A stretch of DNA of 48,620 bases from Alphaproteobacteria bacterium (GTDB lineage: Bacteria; Pseudomonadota; Alphaproteobacteria; UBA828), in the NCBI GenBank assembly GCA_022826665.1, contig JAJDUK010000039.1, positions 1 through 48,620 on the forward strand, written 5' to 3'. Each line of letters starts with the position of its first letter. The stretch's first letter is position 1. The notes below the pieces were generated by a model, which ran no database searches, was not told where the DNA came from, and saw nothing but the letters and a program-made list of their open reading frames with translations. Of the stretch, positions 1 to 8,356 are shown one piece after another. The position numbers and the translations under genes are program-made.

Positions 1-175
1 TGGCGGTGAGCGCAGCGAAGGCGGCCTTGGGCAGCAGGCGCTTGTTGTAGCGCCCGGCGCTGGCGGAGGCATCGTGCTGGGCCGCGACGTGGTTGGAGGC
101 CTGGCGGTCGTAGAGCCGGCCGGACCAGGCGGTGATGCGCAGGCTGACCAGCATGGCGTCGTGGGTGAGGTTCAT
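1..175 (-). CDS. Conserved mobile-element protein, N-terminal fragment (runs off window)
   Basis: Only the first 58 residues are present. They begin MNLTHDAMLVSLRITAWSGR and include the segment AGRYNKRLLPK. It lies 27 bp downstream of the AAA+ ATPase remnant on the same strand, so the two were probably co-transcribed. A MoxR-like ATPase followed by a protein of this kind is a recurring pair in alphaproteobacterial plasmids and integrative elements, where the second protein may be related to DUF3150. That family link is a guess from the N-terminus and gene order. The function is unknown. The start ATG is preceded by a GGGAGA-like ribosome site. Confidence 0.5.
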   Translation of the reverse strand, partial: MNLTHDAMLVSLRITAWSGRLYDRQASNHVAAQHDASASAGRYNKRLLPKAAFAALTA

Positions 176-202
176 GATCGGTGTCTCCCGATGGGCAGGG
201 GG

Positions 203-1130
203 TCACTGGGTCCGGGCGGCGGCCCAGCGGATGAAGGCATCGGTGTGCTGGAGCGCGGGCTCGCGGCGCACGCAGGAGCCGACGAGGAACTCGCCCACCT
301 CGCGCCTGAGCCGCATGGCGTAGCTGACGATGGAGCCGAGGTTGACGTCGTCGGCCATGCGGTAGAGCGAGCCGCAGAGGGCGATCAGCGCGCTGGCGTT
401 CTGGGGCACGTCCGCGTTCTCCGGATCGTCGATGACGGCCCTCGGGTGGGGCAGCTCGCGCCAGACCTTGAGGAAGGCCGAGAACTCAACCGCTGCGGCT
501 TCGCCGACGGCGCCCCGGAACAGCGCCCGCTCCGCGGCCGGATCGAGGCTGCCCCGCTGGTTCACGACGTTGGAGACGAACTCCCAGGTGCGGGGACATG
601 CGAAAGCCGCCTCGCGCGACTGAGGATCGAACACATTCAGAAGCTCCGGCCTGAGCTGGATGAAGAAGAGAGTCTCTGGCGCGATCCCGTTCGCGGCTCC
701 CCATTCCAACCAGTCCGATGGGTCGACCTTGATCTCGAGATGGACGAAGCGCGAGGCCAGTGGGGTCGGCATGCGGTGGGTGACGCCGCGGTCGCCCTCG
801 CGGTTGCCGCAGGCCATGAGCGAGGCGCCTTCGGGGAGCTCGTACTCGCCGCACTTGCGGTCGCGGACGAGCTGGAACAGCGCCGCCTGCACCATCGGCA
901 CGCCGGAGGGAAGCTCCTCGAGGTTGACGAGGTAGAGATCTGTGCTGTCGGTAGGCGGCAGGAAGTCGGGGGGCGCCCACCGGGTGCGGTTGTCGCTGTC
1001 GCGCCAGGGGATGCCGCGCAGGTCGACGGGATCGAGCAGCAGGGCGCGCACGTCGTAGTAGGCGCGGCCGCCTTCGGTGGCGACCTGCTGCGCGACCTCG
1101 CTCTTGCCGCAACCCGGACCTCCCCAGACC
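203..1130 (-). pseudogene. MoxR-like AAA+ ATPase, C-terminal part of a gene split by the RIT element
   Basis: This piece encodes about 309 residues. It starts at the P-loop GGPGCGKSEVAQQ, followed by a Walker-B-like LYLVNLEELPSG, a sensor-1 region LMACGNREGDRG and a probable arginine finger in PLASRFVHLEI. These are the parts of a MoxR/CobS-type AAA+ ATPase, a group that usually remodels a partner protein, often with a VWA-domain protein. The N-terminal 32 codons lie at 4838–4935, beyond the inserted element. Joining 4935–4838 to 1130–203 gives exactly 342 codons including the stop, with the natural reading PVMVWGGPGCGKS across the junction. The gene was therefore intact until the insertion and is now disrupted. 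Confidence 0.85.
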
Positions 1131-1156
1131 TAATGTTGAACTCAACATTAGGTCTG
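1125..1156. repeat. 32-bp palindrome at the left RIT junction
   Basis: The 15-base arm CAGACCTAATGTTGA is followed by AC and then the exact reverse complement TCAACATTAGGTCTG. The outer 6 bases are the target/terminal CAGACC motif. The inner 20 bases (1131–1150) have no counterpart at the right end. It may be a recombination core or a coupling sequence carried from an earlier site. Confidence 0.85.
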
Positions 1157-1199
1157 TAATGGCGATTCCTGCGTAATGGAGAGTTGATGTGCTCTGGCC
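1151..1199 (+). repeat. Left inverted terminal repeat of the RIT element
   Basis: It begins GGTCTGTAATGGCGATTCCT and matches the complement of 4789–4837: 34 identical bases, then 11 of 15. A subterminal inverted pair overlaps its inner end: 1176–1201 (ATGGAGAGTTG...GGCCCC) against 1217–1237 (GGGGCC...CAACTTTCCAT). Confidence 0.9.
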
Positions 1200-1285
1200 C
1201 CGTGGACCGCGGGTTAGGGGCCGAAGCAACTTTCCATTTCTGTACCGTGCTCCTCCGCTATTTCATCAACGAGAGGAGCAAGGCG

Positions 1286-2830
1286 ATGCCGTCGTGCAAA
1301 CCAGGAAGGAAGGCTGGATATGTTGGGGGGCCGTTCGAACGGTTAATTCAGGAGTTCGTGACCTACCTCAAGGAGGCGGGGCTCGGTCAAAGTCAGATCT
1401 GGAAGCTCGGCCGGATCGCCGAGGATGTCCTGACTTGGCTGCAGCGTGATGGTACGGCAATCGAGTCAGTGGATGACGCCGTGTTGCGGCGATTCCGGGA
1501 TGAGTACTGCGAGGAGTTTCTGAAGGGTCGCGAACATCACAGACCTTCTCAGATTCACGCAACGCGGTTCATGAACTGTGCGCGTTGGCTTATTCGCTTC
1601 GCCGAGCACACGGGTCGCACCCGACATCCTGGGGAACTGGCCGACGGCCTGCGTCACCTCGACGAGTATCTCGCTCAGTTGGCCGCCGCAGGCTATAGGC
1701 CCTACCCCCTCAAGCACCATCGCTACAGATGCCACCACTTCCTGGCCTGGCTTCACCAATGCCGCATTCCGTTGGCGGAGGTGAACGCCTGCACCCTCGA
1801 ACGGTTCATCGACCATGACTGCGTATGCCCGTGGAGTATGCGCAAAGTAGAGAAGTGGAAGTCGCGACATGCCGGCTCGATCAAGGCGTTTCTACGGTTC
1901 CTCTTCACTCGCGGGGTGATGCCGGACGCTTTCCCGACCGAAGATTCCAGCGCCGAGATGCCGGAGTTCCGTTCATGGCTCCGGCGCCATCGCGGTATCG
2001 GGGACGTCACCATTGGCAAGTATGTGAGGACCCTCTCCTTCTTCTTGCCCGACCTGGGCAGCGATCCTCAGCTCTACGACGCGGCCCTCATTAGGGATGT
2101 CATGCTGAGCCGCTTCGCCAAAGTCGCTCCGGAATACGCACGGGAAATGACCAAAGCCCTGCGTATGTATCTGCGGTTCCTCGCCTCGAATGGCGCGTGT
2201 CGAGCGGAACTCGTTAACGCGGTGCCGTCAGTGCCGCAAGCGCGCCTCGCGACCCTGCCACGTTACATCCCAACCGATGATATCGAACGGCTGATCGCCT
2301 CGTGCGACCTGACGAGAGCGGTGGGATTGCGCGACCGGGCAGTCCTGCTGTTGTTGGCCAGGCTGGCGCTCCGTGCAGGCGACATCTGCGCGCTTCGGCT
2401 GGACGATATCGATTGGACGAAGGCTCTCGTCAAGGTCAGCGGGAAGTCGAAGAGAACCGTTCAGTTGCCGCTTCCCCAGGACGCTGGTGACGCGATCCTG
2501 GCCTATATCGAGAAGGCGCGTCCGCGAGTCGATGAAGAAAAGGTGTTCCTGCGCGTGCCGGCCCCGCATGTGCCATTCCCCTCTTCGAACGCCGTCACCC
2601 ACATCGTGTGTCGCGCTCTGGACCGAACCGGCATGCACGACGCCCACCCCCGGGGAGCCCAGCTGTTCCGGCACTCCGCAGCGACAGCTCTGCTGCGGTC
2701 CGGGGCCTCGCTAGAGACCGTCGGCACCCTGCTGAGGCATCGGCTGCCGAACACCACCGCGATCTACGCAAAGGTCAATGTCCCCATGCTCCTGGAAGTG
2801 GCACAGCCTTGGGTGGGAGATGCCCGATGA
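1286..2830 (+). CDS. ritA: RIT element tyrosine recombinase A (first of three)
   Basis: 514 residues. The start ATG at 1286 follows a good GAGAGGAG site; an earlier in-frame start lies inside the terminal repeat and is less likely. The N-terminal half (about residues 20–310) holds SAM-like core-binding domains. The catalytic domain follows, with box I arginine in LALRAGDICALRLDDID, a lysine in SGKSKRTVQLPL, box II as GAQLFRHSAATALL, and the nucleophile in RHRLPNTTAIYAKV. The usual histidine of H-x-x-R is glutamine here (Q-L-F-R). The protein should act with the two downstream recombinases in moving the element. It overlaps ritB by ATGA. Confidence 0.88.
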   Translation: MPSCKPGRKAGYVGGPFERLIQEFVTYLKEAGLGQSQIWKLGRIAEDVLTWLQRDGTAIESVDDAVLRRFRDEYCEEFLKGREHHRPSQIHATRFMNCARWLIRFAEHTGRTRHPGELADGLRHLDEYLAQLAAAGYRPYPLKHHRYRCHHFLAWLHQCRIPLAEVNACTLERFIDHDCVCPWSMRKVEKWKSRHAGSIKAFLRFLFTRGVMPDAFPTEDSSAEMPEFRSWLRRHRGIGDVTIGKYVRTLSFFLPDLGSDPQLYDAALIRDVMLSRFAKVAPEYAREMTKALRMYLRFLASNGACRAELVNAVPSVPQARLATLPRYIPTDDIERLIASCDLTRAVGLRDRAVLLLLARLALRAGDICALRLDDIDWTKALVKVSGKSKRTVQLPLPQDAGDAILAYIEKARPRVDEEKVFLRVPAPHVPFPSSNAVTHIVCRALDRTGMHDAHPRGAQLFRHSAATALLRSGASLETVGTLLRHRLPNTTAIYAKVNVPMLLEVAQPWVGDAR

Positions 2831-3750
2831 GCATGGTCGACAACGTGGAGCGGTACATCACCTTCAAGCGCCATCTGGGGTTCAAGTTCGTTCTGCACGC
2901 TCGGACACTGCGAGCTTTTGCCGATGAAGCCGTGGACTGTAGTGATGGCTTCATTCGGGCCGCCTCGGTGGTCGCTTGGGCCCGCAAGACCTCGACAGCT
3001 GGCCAAGCACGAATCCGCCTGAGAATAGTTTGTGACCTAGCCGTGTGGCTTCACGCTGAGGACCCACGCCACGAGATTCCGCCGCGGTTTGCCCTCGGCC
3101 GAGTGCCGGTGCGGAGGTCCTCCCCTCATCTCCTGAGCGCGGTCCAAGTCAAGCAGATCATGGACGCGGCGTTGTTGCTGAAGAGCACAGGTCCGCTCAA
3201 CCGCTACACGTACCACTACATGATCGGGCTGCTTGCCACTACCGGACTGCGCCTCTCGGAAGCGCTCGCCTTGAAGCTGTCCGACGTCACTCCCGATGGG
3301 CTGGTGGTCAGACAATCCAAGCTGGGGAAATCGAGATTGGTTCCCCTTCACGACAGCACCAGCGAGGCGCTGAGCCGTTACCTCGAGATCAGGATGCGCA
3401 TGGGGGGAGGCGACGAGCACCTGTTCGTTCTCTCCAGCGGCAAACCTCCTCATCACAGCACCTTATCGAAGATCTTCCTCAGGCTCGCCAGGCAAATCGG
3501 CTTCCGCGGTGGTCCGGGGGAGCTGGGCACTCGATTGCATGATCTGCGACATGGATTCGCCACGCGTTCGCTTGAGAACGCTGTTGCGGTCGACAGAGAC
3601 AGCGTCAGCCGACACGTGCTGGCGCTATCTACCTATCTCGGTCACGTCAATATGGCCTCCACCTACTGGTATCTGGAAGCCACCCCGGTCCTGCTCCGGG
3701 AGATCGCCCGTGCTGCCGAACACACACATCTGAGGAGGACCTCGGGATGA
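2827..3750 (+). CDS. ritB: RIT element tyrosine recombinase B (second of three)
   Basis: 307 residues, starting MSMVDNVERYITFKRHLGFK, a typical start for the middle recombinase of such trios. The catalytic set is complete: arginine in TTGLRLSEALALKLSD, lysine in SKLGKSRLVPLH, H-x-x-R in LHDLRHGFATRS, histidine in YLGHVNMAS and tyrosine in the following TYWYLEAT. The ATG overlaps the ritA stop, and its own stop overlaps the ritC start by ATGA, so the three are translationally coupled and probably made in fixed ratio. The upstream candidate starts in this frame lie inside ritA and are not needed. Confidence 0.88.
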   Translation: MSMVDNVERYITFKRHLGFKFVLHARTLRAFADEAVDCSDGFIRAASVVAWARKTSTAGQARIRLRIVCDLAVWLHAEDPRHEIPPRFALGRVPVRRSSPHLLSAVQVKQIMDAALLLKSTGPLNRYTYHYMIGLLATTGLRLSEALALKLSDVTPDGLVVRQSKLGKSRLVPLHDSTSEALSRYLEIRMRMGGGDEHLFVLSSGKPPHHSTLSKIFLRLARQIGFRGGPGELGTRLHDLRHGFATRSLENAVAVDRDSVSRHVLALSTYLGHVNMASTYWYLEATPVLLREIARAAEHTHLRRTSG

Positions 3751-4748
3751 CCGCGCTTGCCCCCCATCTCAGCAAGTTCCTGTACGAATACCTGCCGCGT
3801 GATCGTGGCGCCAGCCAGCACACTATAGATAGTTACTCGGTGAGCTTCCTGCAGTTCATTATCTTCGCCGAAGGCAAACTTCGCGTTCGACCTTGCACGC
3901 TCACGATCGAGCAGTTGACGGTCGAACTCATCCTGGACTTCCTGGAGCACTTGGAGCGAGACCGAGGACACTCGGTTGGAACACGCAATGTACGGCTGGC
4001 CGCGATTAAATCCTTCTTCCGATTCCTCGAATATCGCTTGCCGGCATGTCTTCATTTAGCAGCCCAAATCCACGCGATTCCGCTCAAACGCCGCGAGCAG
4101 CCATTGGTCGACTATCTCGACCAGGATGAAGTACAGGGCGTGCTCGACGCACCGGATCCGTCAACACGTGCGGGGATACGCGACCGCGCTATGTTGCACC
4201 TTGCCTATGCGGCTGGGTTGCGAGTGTCAGAGTTGGTCGGCCTCACATGCGACGATCTTGAGCAACCCGGTCTCAACCTCGTCCGCGTTCGAGGAAAGGG
4301 GCGCCGCGAACGCGTACTCCCATTGTGGTCGGGGACACGTTCGGTGCTCCGAGATTGGCTCGCGATACGACCTGACGCAACAAGCCCTTACCTGTTCCTC
4401 AACGCTCGCGGGGTGGGCATGACGCGACACGGCTTCGCTCACCGTCTGAAGCTGCATGCGGAAACCGCTCGGCGATCAGTACCGTCGATCGCTGCCAAGC
4501 GCATCACCCCCCACGTGCTTCGGCATAGCTGTGCGATGAATACGTACGAATCCGTCGGCGACGTCCGCAAAGTCTCAACTTGGTTGGGTCATGCAAGCGT
4601 TCTGAGCACGGAGGTCTATGTTCGAGCCAGTCCACTGGAGAAGCTCGACGTGCTTGCTGCACGACGGCCTCCGTCGGTTCGCAAAGGCGTCTTCACCGAT
4701 GCGAGGGACCGGTTAATGAGGATCCTGAACGAAGACAAGCTGAAATAG
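3747..4748 (+). CDS. ritC: RIT element tyrosine recombinase C (third of three)
   Basis: 333 residues with a XerC/D-like layout: an N-terminal SAM-like domain (LYEYLPRDRGASQHTIDSY) and a C-terminal catalytic domain. Active-site residues are visible: arginine in AAGLRVSELVGLTCDDL, lysine in VRGKGRRERVLPLW, H-x-x-R in TPHVLRHSCAMN, histidine in WLGHASVLST and tyrosine in EVYVRAS. It is the last gene of the element; about 90 bp separate its stop from the right end, and that space is occupied by the terminal and subterminal repeats. Codon use is less GC-biased than in the surrounding core genes, as expected for a mobile element. Confidence 0.88.
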   Translation: MTALAPHLSKFLYEYLPRDRGASQHTIDSYSVSFLQFIIFAEGKLRVRPCTLTIEQLTVELILDFLEHLERDRGHSVGTRNVRLAAIKSFFRFLEYRLPACLHLAAQIHAIPLKRREQPLVDYLDQDEVQGVLDAPDPSTRAGIRDRAMLHLAYAAGLRVSELVGLTCDDLEQPGLNLVRVRGKGRRERVLPLWSGTRSVLRDWLAIRPDATSPYLFLNARGVGMTRHGFAHRLKLHAETARRSVPSIAAKRITPHVLRHSCAMNTYESVGDVRKVSTWLGHASVLSTEVYVRASPLEKLDVLAARRPPSVRKGVFTDARDRLMRILNEDKLK

Positions 4749-4788
4749 AAATGGAGAGTTGCTTTGGCCTCTAGCTGAGGGTGACAGC

Positions 4789-4837
4789 GGCCAAAGCGAA
4801 TCGACTCTCCATTACGCAGGAATCGCCATTACAGACC
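4789..4837 (-). repeat. Right inverted terminal repeat of the RIT element
   Basis: Complement of the left repeat. A subterminal inverted pair, 4751–4769 (ATGGAGAGTTGCTTTGGCC) against 4789–4812 (GGCCAAAGC...ACTCTCCAT), mirrors the arrangement at the left end. Confidence 0.9.
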
Positions 4838-4935
4838 ATGACCGGCTGCCTGGCTTCGACAAGGACCTTGAGGGTGGCTGCGAGCTCGCTGGGGCGCAGC
4901 GTGTAGTCGGCGGAGATCGTGTCGGGGTCGGGCAT
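4838..4935 (-). pseudogene. MoxR-like AAA+ ATPase, N-terminal 32 codons of the split gene
   Basis: Encodes MPDPDTISADYTLRPSELAA and continues to RQPVMV, where the RIT insertion interrupts it. The start ATG at 4935 is preceded by AGGAG eight bases upstream. The rest of the protein, starting at the tryptophan just before the P-loop, is at 203–1130. The interrupted frame reads from GTC straight into the terminal repeat and is not expected to give a working product. Confidence 0.8.
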
Positions 4936-5338
4936 GGGCGGCTCCTGAATGCGGGGAGACAGCGTGGACACCTCTGGGTGCCACGCCACACTTTTAAGAG
5001 GCTGCCCACTAGCCCTTGTCGGCGTTGGGGCGAGTGCCCGAGAGCGCGCGATGAGAGTGGCGAGGGGCGATCAGGCGCGCTGCGGCGCGGTTCCCGCCAG
5101 AGGGGTGCCGCCGGCGAGGCAGCCGACGCGGAGGAGGCAATGGTTGCGAGCCAGTCGGGCTTGCGGGGTGTCACGAACGGCGCTGACGGTCCGGCGACGT
5201 CGTCCTGCCGGGCTTGAACGCAGTCCGGAATCTTCTCATCCTGACGCGGAGTGATTTCACCGTCGTCGGTCCGCATCGAGCAACGCAGGCGCGCCGGCGG
5301 GCGACGGCGGTCTCGAACGGAAGAAAGGGTCGATCCTG
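4936..5338. other. Intergenic stretch between the ATPase start and the 649-residue gene
   Basis: About 400 bp with no convincing gene on either strand. The open frames present lack family features and good ribosome sites. It should contain divergent promoters for the ATPase gene and the rightward gene, but I see no clear -35/-10 pair. Confidence 0.5.
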
Positions 5339-7288
5339 GTGCAACCCATTGCTTGCGTGCCGGAGGCAGCCGCGGAAGACGGTCTGCTGCCGGGGATGCT
5401 TCCGGAGTTCGCGACGCCGGAGTGGCTTAAGGAGAACCACCACCTGATGCGGGCCGACCTGCGGAAGCTGGCGTCGGCGATGGCGGAGGAGTATTCGGAC
5501 TGGCCGGCGGCGGTGGACGGCAGCGACGACGCGGCGTTCTGGCGCGCCGTTCACACCCTCGCGCAGCGTTGGGCGTGGTTTCTTTGGCTGTTCGAGGAGC
5601 GGATCCTCGAACTGTTCGGCCGGGTCAAGGGGCGCAAGAAGCAGCTCGGCCGGCAGATTCTCAAGTCGGCCTCCCGGCGGGCGCTGGCGCTGCGGCCCGC
5701 CGCGCCGGGTGGCCCCGAGGATTTCATTCTCGACCACCTGGAGGCGCTCTGGGAGGAGGGTGAGCGTGTCCTGGTGGCACAATCGGTCTGGGTCCTGTGG
5801 TGTTCCGGAGGTCCCGAATCCGCCTACATGATGTCGTCATGGCTGGATGAGCCCGAGATCGAGCGCCTGGTGGGGCACGCGGTCCATCGCAGCCGATTCC
5901 GGGGACTCGGTGGGCGCGACGATCTGGTGGATCGTCTGGCCCGCGAGGCGGGCGGGCCGCATCTGGAGAGGCTGGCCGCGCGTGCCGACGCAGAATGCGC
6001 CTTGCTGCGCAAGGACATGGCCGATGCCTACGGCCGGCTGAAGACGTATGTCGTCGAGCATGACGACGATCGGCCCTCGGCGAACGTTCTGTCGTACATG
6101 GTCCTTGAGTTTGCGGCTCTCGCGGACGAACTCGACGAGATCGAGACGGTGCGCAACGAGGCTCTGGCCCGCATCCGCCACGTGGCGCTGCGCACGTTGC
6201 TGAAGGGAGCCGCCGAGGCGGCGGGGCAAACGGCGCCTGCCGGGGAGGCGGAGGCGCTGACGGGGCAAATCCAAGCGTTGTTGCTGGACACCGCCCTGCC
6301 GCGCTGCATCCCCGATCCCGAGTGGGAGATGTGCCGGGAGCAGGCGGAGCGCTTCCGTAGCGCGATGGTCGAGCCGGGCTCGCACGAGCTTGCCCTGCGG
6401 GAGGCGTCCGGACGCTACGCGGAGAACCCCAGCACGGAGAATCTCGAGGCGCTTCACGCGGCGGCAGCGGCCGAGCGCGAGAACCCCCGCTCGCTGGATC
6501 CGGCGAAGAAGGCGCTGGAAGAGGTTGCCGCCTGTCTCGGAGATCTCGTTCAGCGCTTTGGCTCCCTGGCGGACGGCAAGGGAGCGGAAGAGGAGGACGT
6601 GGACGGCCGGGAGGCGATCAGCGGCAGGACGCGTGATCGGGAGCGCGCGCTGCGCGCCGAGATCGCCGAGCTGAAGGCTGCGAAGCGGACGGCAGAGGAG
6701 CGGATTTCCGTCCTGGAACAGGCTCTCGCCAACGCCGGGCAGGAAAACGACGGGCTTCGGCGCGAGAGGCACCGGCTGCAGCGGCGGCTCGCCGCCGCGG
6801 ATGGCGCAGGGACTCCCTCCCCGGCGGAAGGCGAGACCGTGCCTGCGCTTGAGAGCTATGCCGATCTTCCGGCCTGGGCGGAGCGGCATTTTGAGGGGCG
6901 CGTGGTGCTCGCCGGACGCGCGCTCAGGGCGCTCAAGAGTGCGGGGTTCGAGGACGTGGGCTTGGTCGGCAGGGCGGTCGGGGTGCTGGCAGGAAGTTAC
7001 TGGCGGATGAAGAGCGGTGGCGGCGGCAAGGCGCTGCGCGATGCCTTCGAGGACGAACTACGCGAGCTGCGGCTGCAGGAAACGAAGAGCATCGGCAGGG
7101 ACCGGCAGGGCAAGGCGCGCGACGACTTCTCGATGGAGTGGGACGGCCGCAGGCTCATGCTGGACCGCCACCTGAAGAACAACACGAGGACGCGCGATCC
7201 AAGACACTGCCTTCGTGTGTACTTCACCTGGGACGAGACGACACGGCAGGTCGTGATCGGCCACCTTCCCGGACACATGAGAATGTAG
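5339..7288 (+). CDS. Large coiled-coil protein of unknown function, possible RelE-fold C-terminus
   Basis: 649 residues; I do not recognise a named family. The GTG start follows GAAGAAAGGG; an internal ATG at 5396 is an alternative. The N-terminal third is rich in Trp and charged residues (WRAVHTLAQRWAWFLWLFEE). A strong coiled coil lies at about residues 430–490 (ERALRAEIAELKAAKRTAEE and onward). The last 60 residues form a separate module: DDFSMEWDGRRLMLDRHLKN, then CLRVYFTWDETTRQVVIGHL and a final PGHMRM. That strand pattern recalls ParE/RelE-type endoribonuclease folds, but this is inference. It lies between mobile-element genes and is probably part of an integrated plasmid or ICE. A role in replication, mobilisation or defence cannot be decided from sequence. 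Confidence 0.6.
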   Translation: MQPIACVPEAAAEDGLLPGMLPEFATPEWLKENHHLMRADLRKLASAMAEEYSDWPAAVDGSDDAAFWRAVHTLAQRWAWFLWLFEERILELFGRVKGRKKQLGRQILKSASRRALALRPAAPGGPEDFILDHLEALWEEGERVLVAQSVWVLWCSGGPESAYMMSSWLDEPEIERLVGHAVHRSRFRGLGGRDDLVDRLAREAGGPHLERLAARADAECALLRKDMADAYGRLKTYVVEHDDDRPSANVLSYMVLEFAALADELDEIETVRNEALARIRHVALRTLLKGAAEAAGQTAPAGEAEALTGQIQALLLDTALPRCIPDPEWEMCREQAERFRSAMVEPGSHELALREASGRYAENPSTENLEALHAAAAAERENPRSLDPAKKALEEVAACLGDLVQRFGSLADGKGAEEEDVDGREAISGRTRDRERALRAEIAELKAAKRTAEERISVLEQALANAGQENDGLRRERHRLQRRLAAADGAGTPSPAEGETVPALESYADLPAWAERHFEGRVVLAGRALRALKSAGFEDVGLVGRAVGVLAGSYWRMKSGGGGKALRDAFEDELRELRLQETKSIGRDRQGKARDDFSMEWDGRRLMLDRHLKNNTRTRDPRHCLRVYFTWDETTRQVVIGHLPGHMRM

Positions 7289-7562
7289 GAGACCGCGAAA
7301 GTTGAATGACCGTGCCCGCGATCATTTGCGGGGCGCCTGCACGGGATGGGAATTAGCAATATCGTTCGACCCCGAGTTTGCGAAGGGACGCGAACTATCG
7401 GCCGGGAACATTGGATTGCTGATCCGCTTCTCGCCCTGAACTGACGTAGCGCAACCCAACCGACCAGCGGTGGAGCGACGGGTCGGTCCGTCGAGCGGGC
7501 GCAGGGCGGGAATCATCGCACCGGAGTGCCAGGCGTTGGCGGGGGCAGCGTCGTGAGTCGCG

Positions 7563-7952
7563 TCAACCTTCATCGCCGTCCACCTTTCCGAGAGGCTTGA
7601 GAGCCACCATCAGGTCGGCGTCCAGCTTCGGCTCATCCCACGTCCGGACGGAGGAGCGCCAGAACTCCAGCATGGCCCGAAAGCGCGGATCGTCGATCTT
7701 CGCATGGAACGTGTAGAGGCGGTCGACAACTTGCCGCATGAGATCGCGCATCGCATCGTCGTCGAAATGGGACACGCGCGGCCACGGTATCTTATGCCCG
7801 TCGGCGTCGACGACCGTCACGTCGGAGTAGTCGCCGGTGCGGGTGACCGGGACGATGCCGGCGTGGATGTCCTCGAGCTTGGTGTTGCGGACGCAGGTCA
7901 GGGCCATCAGCTTGGCCACGACCGACAAGGTCTGCCGCTCACTTTCGTTCAT
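7563..7952 (-). CDS. Small conserved mobile-element protein, unknown function
   Basis: 129 residues, starting MNESERQTLSVVAKLMALTC. A strong GGAGG lies just upstream of the ATG. The protein is mostly helical and acidic with no signal peptide or membrane segment. The phrase VRNTKLEDIHAG is of a kind I associate with small proteins of alphaproteobacterial plasmids and ICEs, but I cannot name the family. It faces the 649-residue gene across a 270-bp gap in which I see no gene. Confidence 0.6.
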   Translation of the reverse strand: MNESERQTLSVVAKLMALTCVRNTKLEDIHAGIVPVTRTGDYSDVTVVDADGHKIPWPRVSHFDDDAMRDLMRQVVDRLYTFHAKIDDPRFRAMLEFWRSSVRTWDEPKLDADLMVALKPLGKVDGDEG

Positions 7953-8356
7953 GGCCCCCGCCTCCCGCGCCCGGATCGCCCGCCGGGAAGGTTATCGGAA
8001 AAGCGATGGTGCCGCGATGTGGCGGGGGAGGATCTTCGCAGCGGAAGAGGGCTGGCGGTTCGCCGGTCCCGCATCGAGTGGCGATCCATTCGCTGCTGCT
8101 TGGGCCTCGGCACGTGCACAGCCTCTCCGAGGGTCTGAGCGGCCCGCGTCTTACCGATGGCACCCGACGTCCGCGTCTGATTGGTGACCCAGCAAGAGCG
8201 CGAACGACATCGGGGTAGCGAACGCGGATCAGGTTGAAGGGCATCACGGCTACTCGCCGTTGCTCGCGACGGATGGCGAGTACCGCATGGGGGTCTCGGG
8301 AACCGACAGGACATCCGTGTCCGCGAGATCCAGCCGTCGTGCCCGCGCAAGCTCCG
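7953..8356. other. Degenerate region without an intact gene
   Basis: About 400 bp between the small protein and the helicase remnant. Frames are open by chance in GC-rich DNA, but none carries recognisable protein features. It probably holds scrambled or deleted material from the missing N-terminal part of the helicase gene. Confidence 0.4.

Larger units (their letters stand above)
1131..4837 (+). mobile_element. RIT element (three tandem tyrosine recombinases)
   Basis: Three tyrosine recombinase genes in one orientation, each overlapping the next by ATGA, sit between inverted terminal repeats. The repeats match perfectly over 34 bp and extend with four mismatches to 49 bp (1151–1199 and 4789–4837). 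This is the layout of RIT (recombinase in trio) elements. CAGACC occurs on both sides of the insertion (1125–1130 and within 4832–4837). Removing 1131–4837 restores a complete AAA+ ATPase gene in frame, which fixes the boundaries. No cargo gene is carried. All three recombinases have full open frames, so the element may still be active. Confidence 0.9.

Noticed and set aside
74-1159. 361-codon plus-strand frame at the left end
   Set aside because: Complement of the AAA+ ATPase fragment, which has clear P-loop and sensor motifs on the minus strand.
4812-5276. Minus-strand frame over the right RIT end and flanking DNA
   Set aside because: Starts in unrelated sequence and runs into the terminal repeat; no family features.
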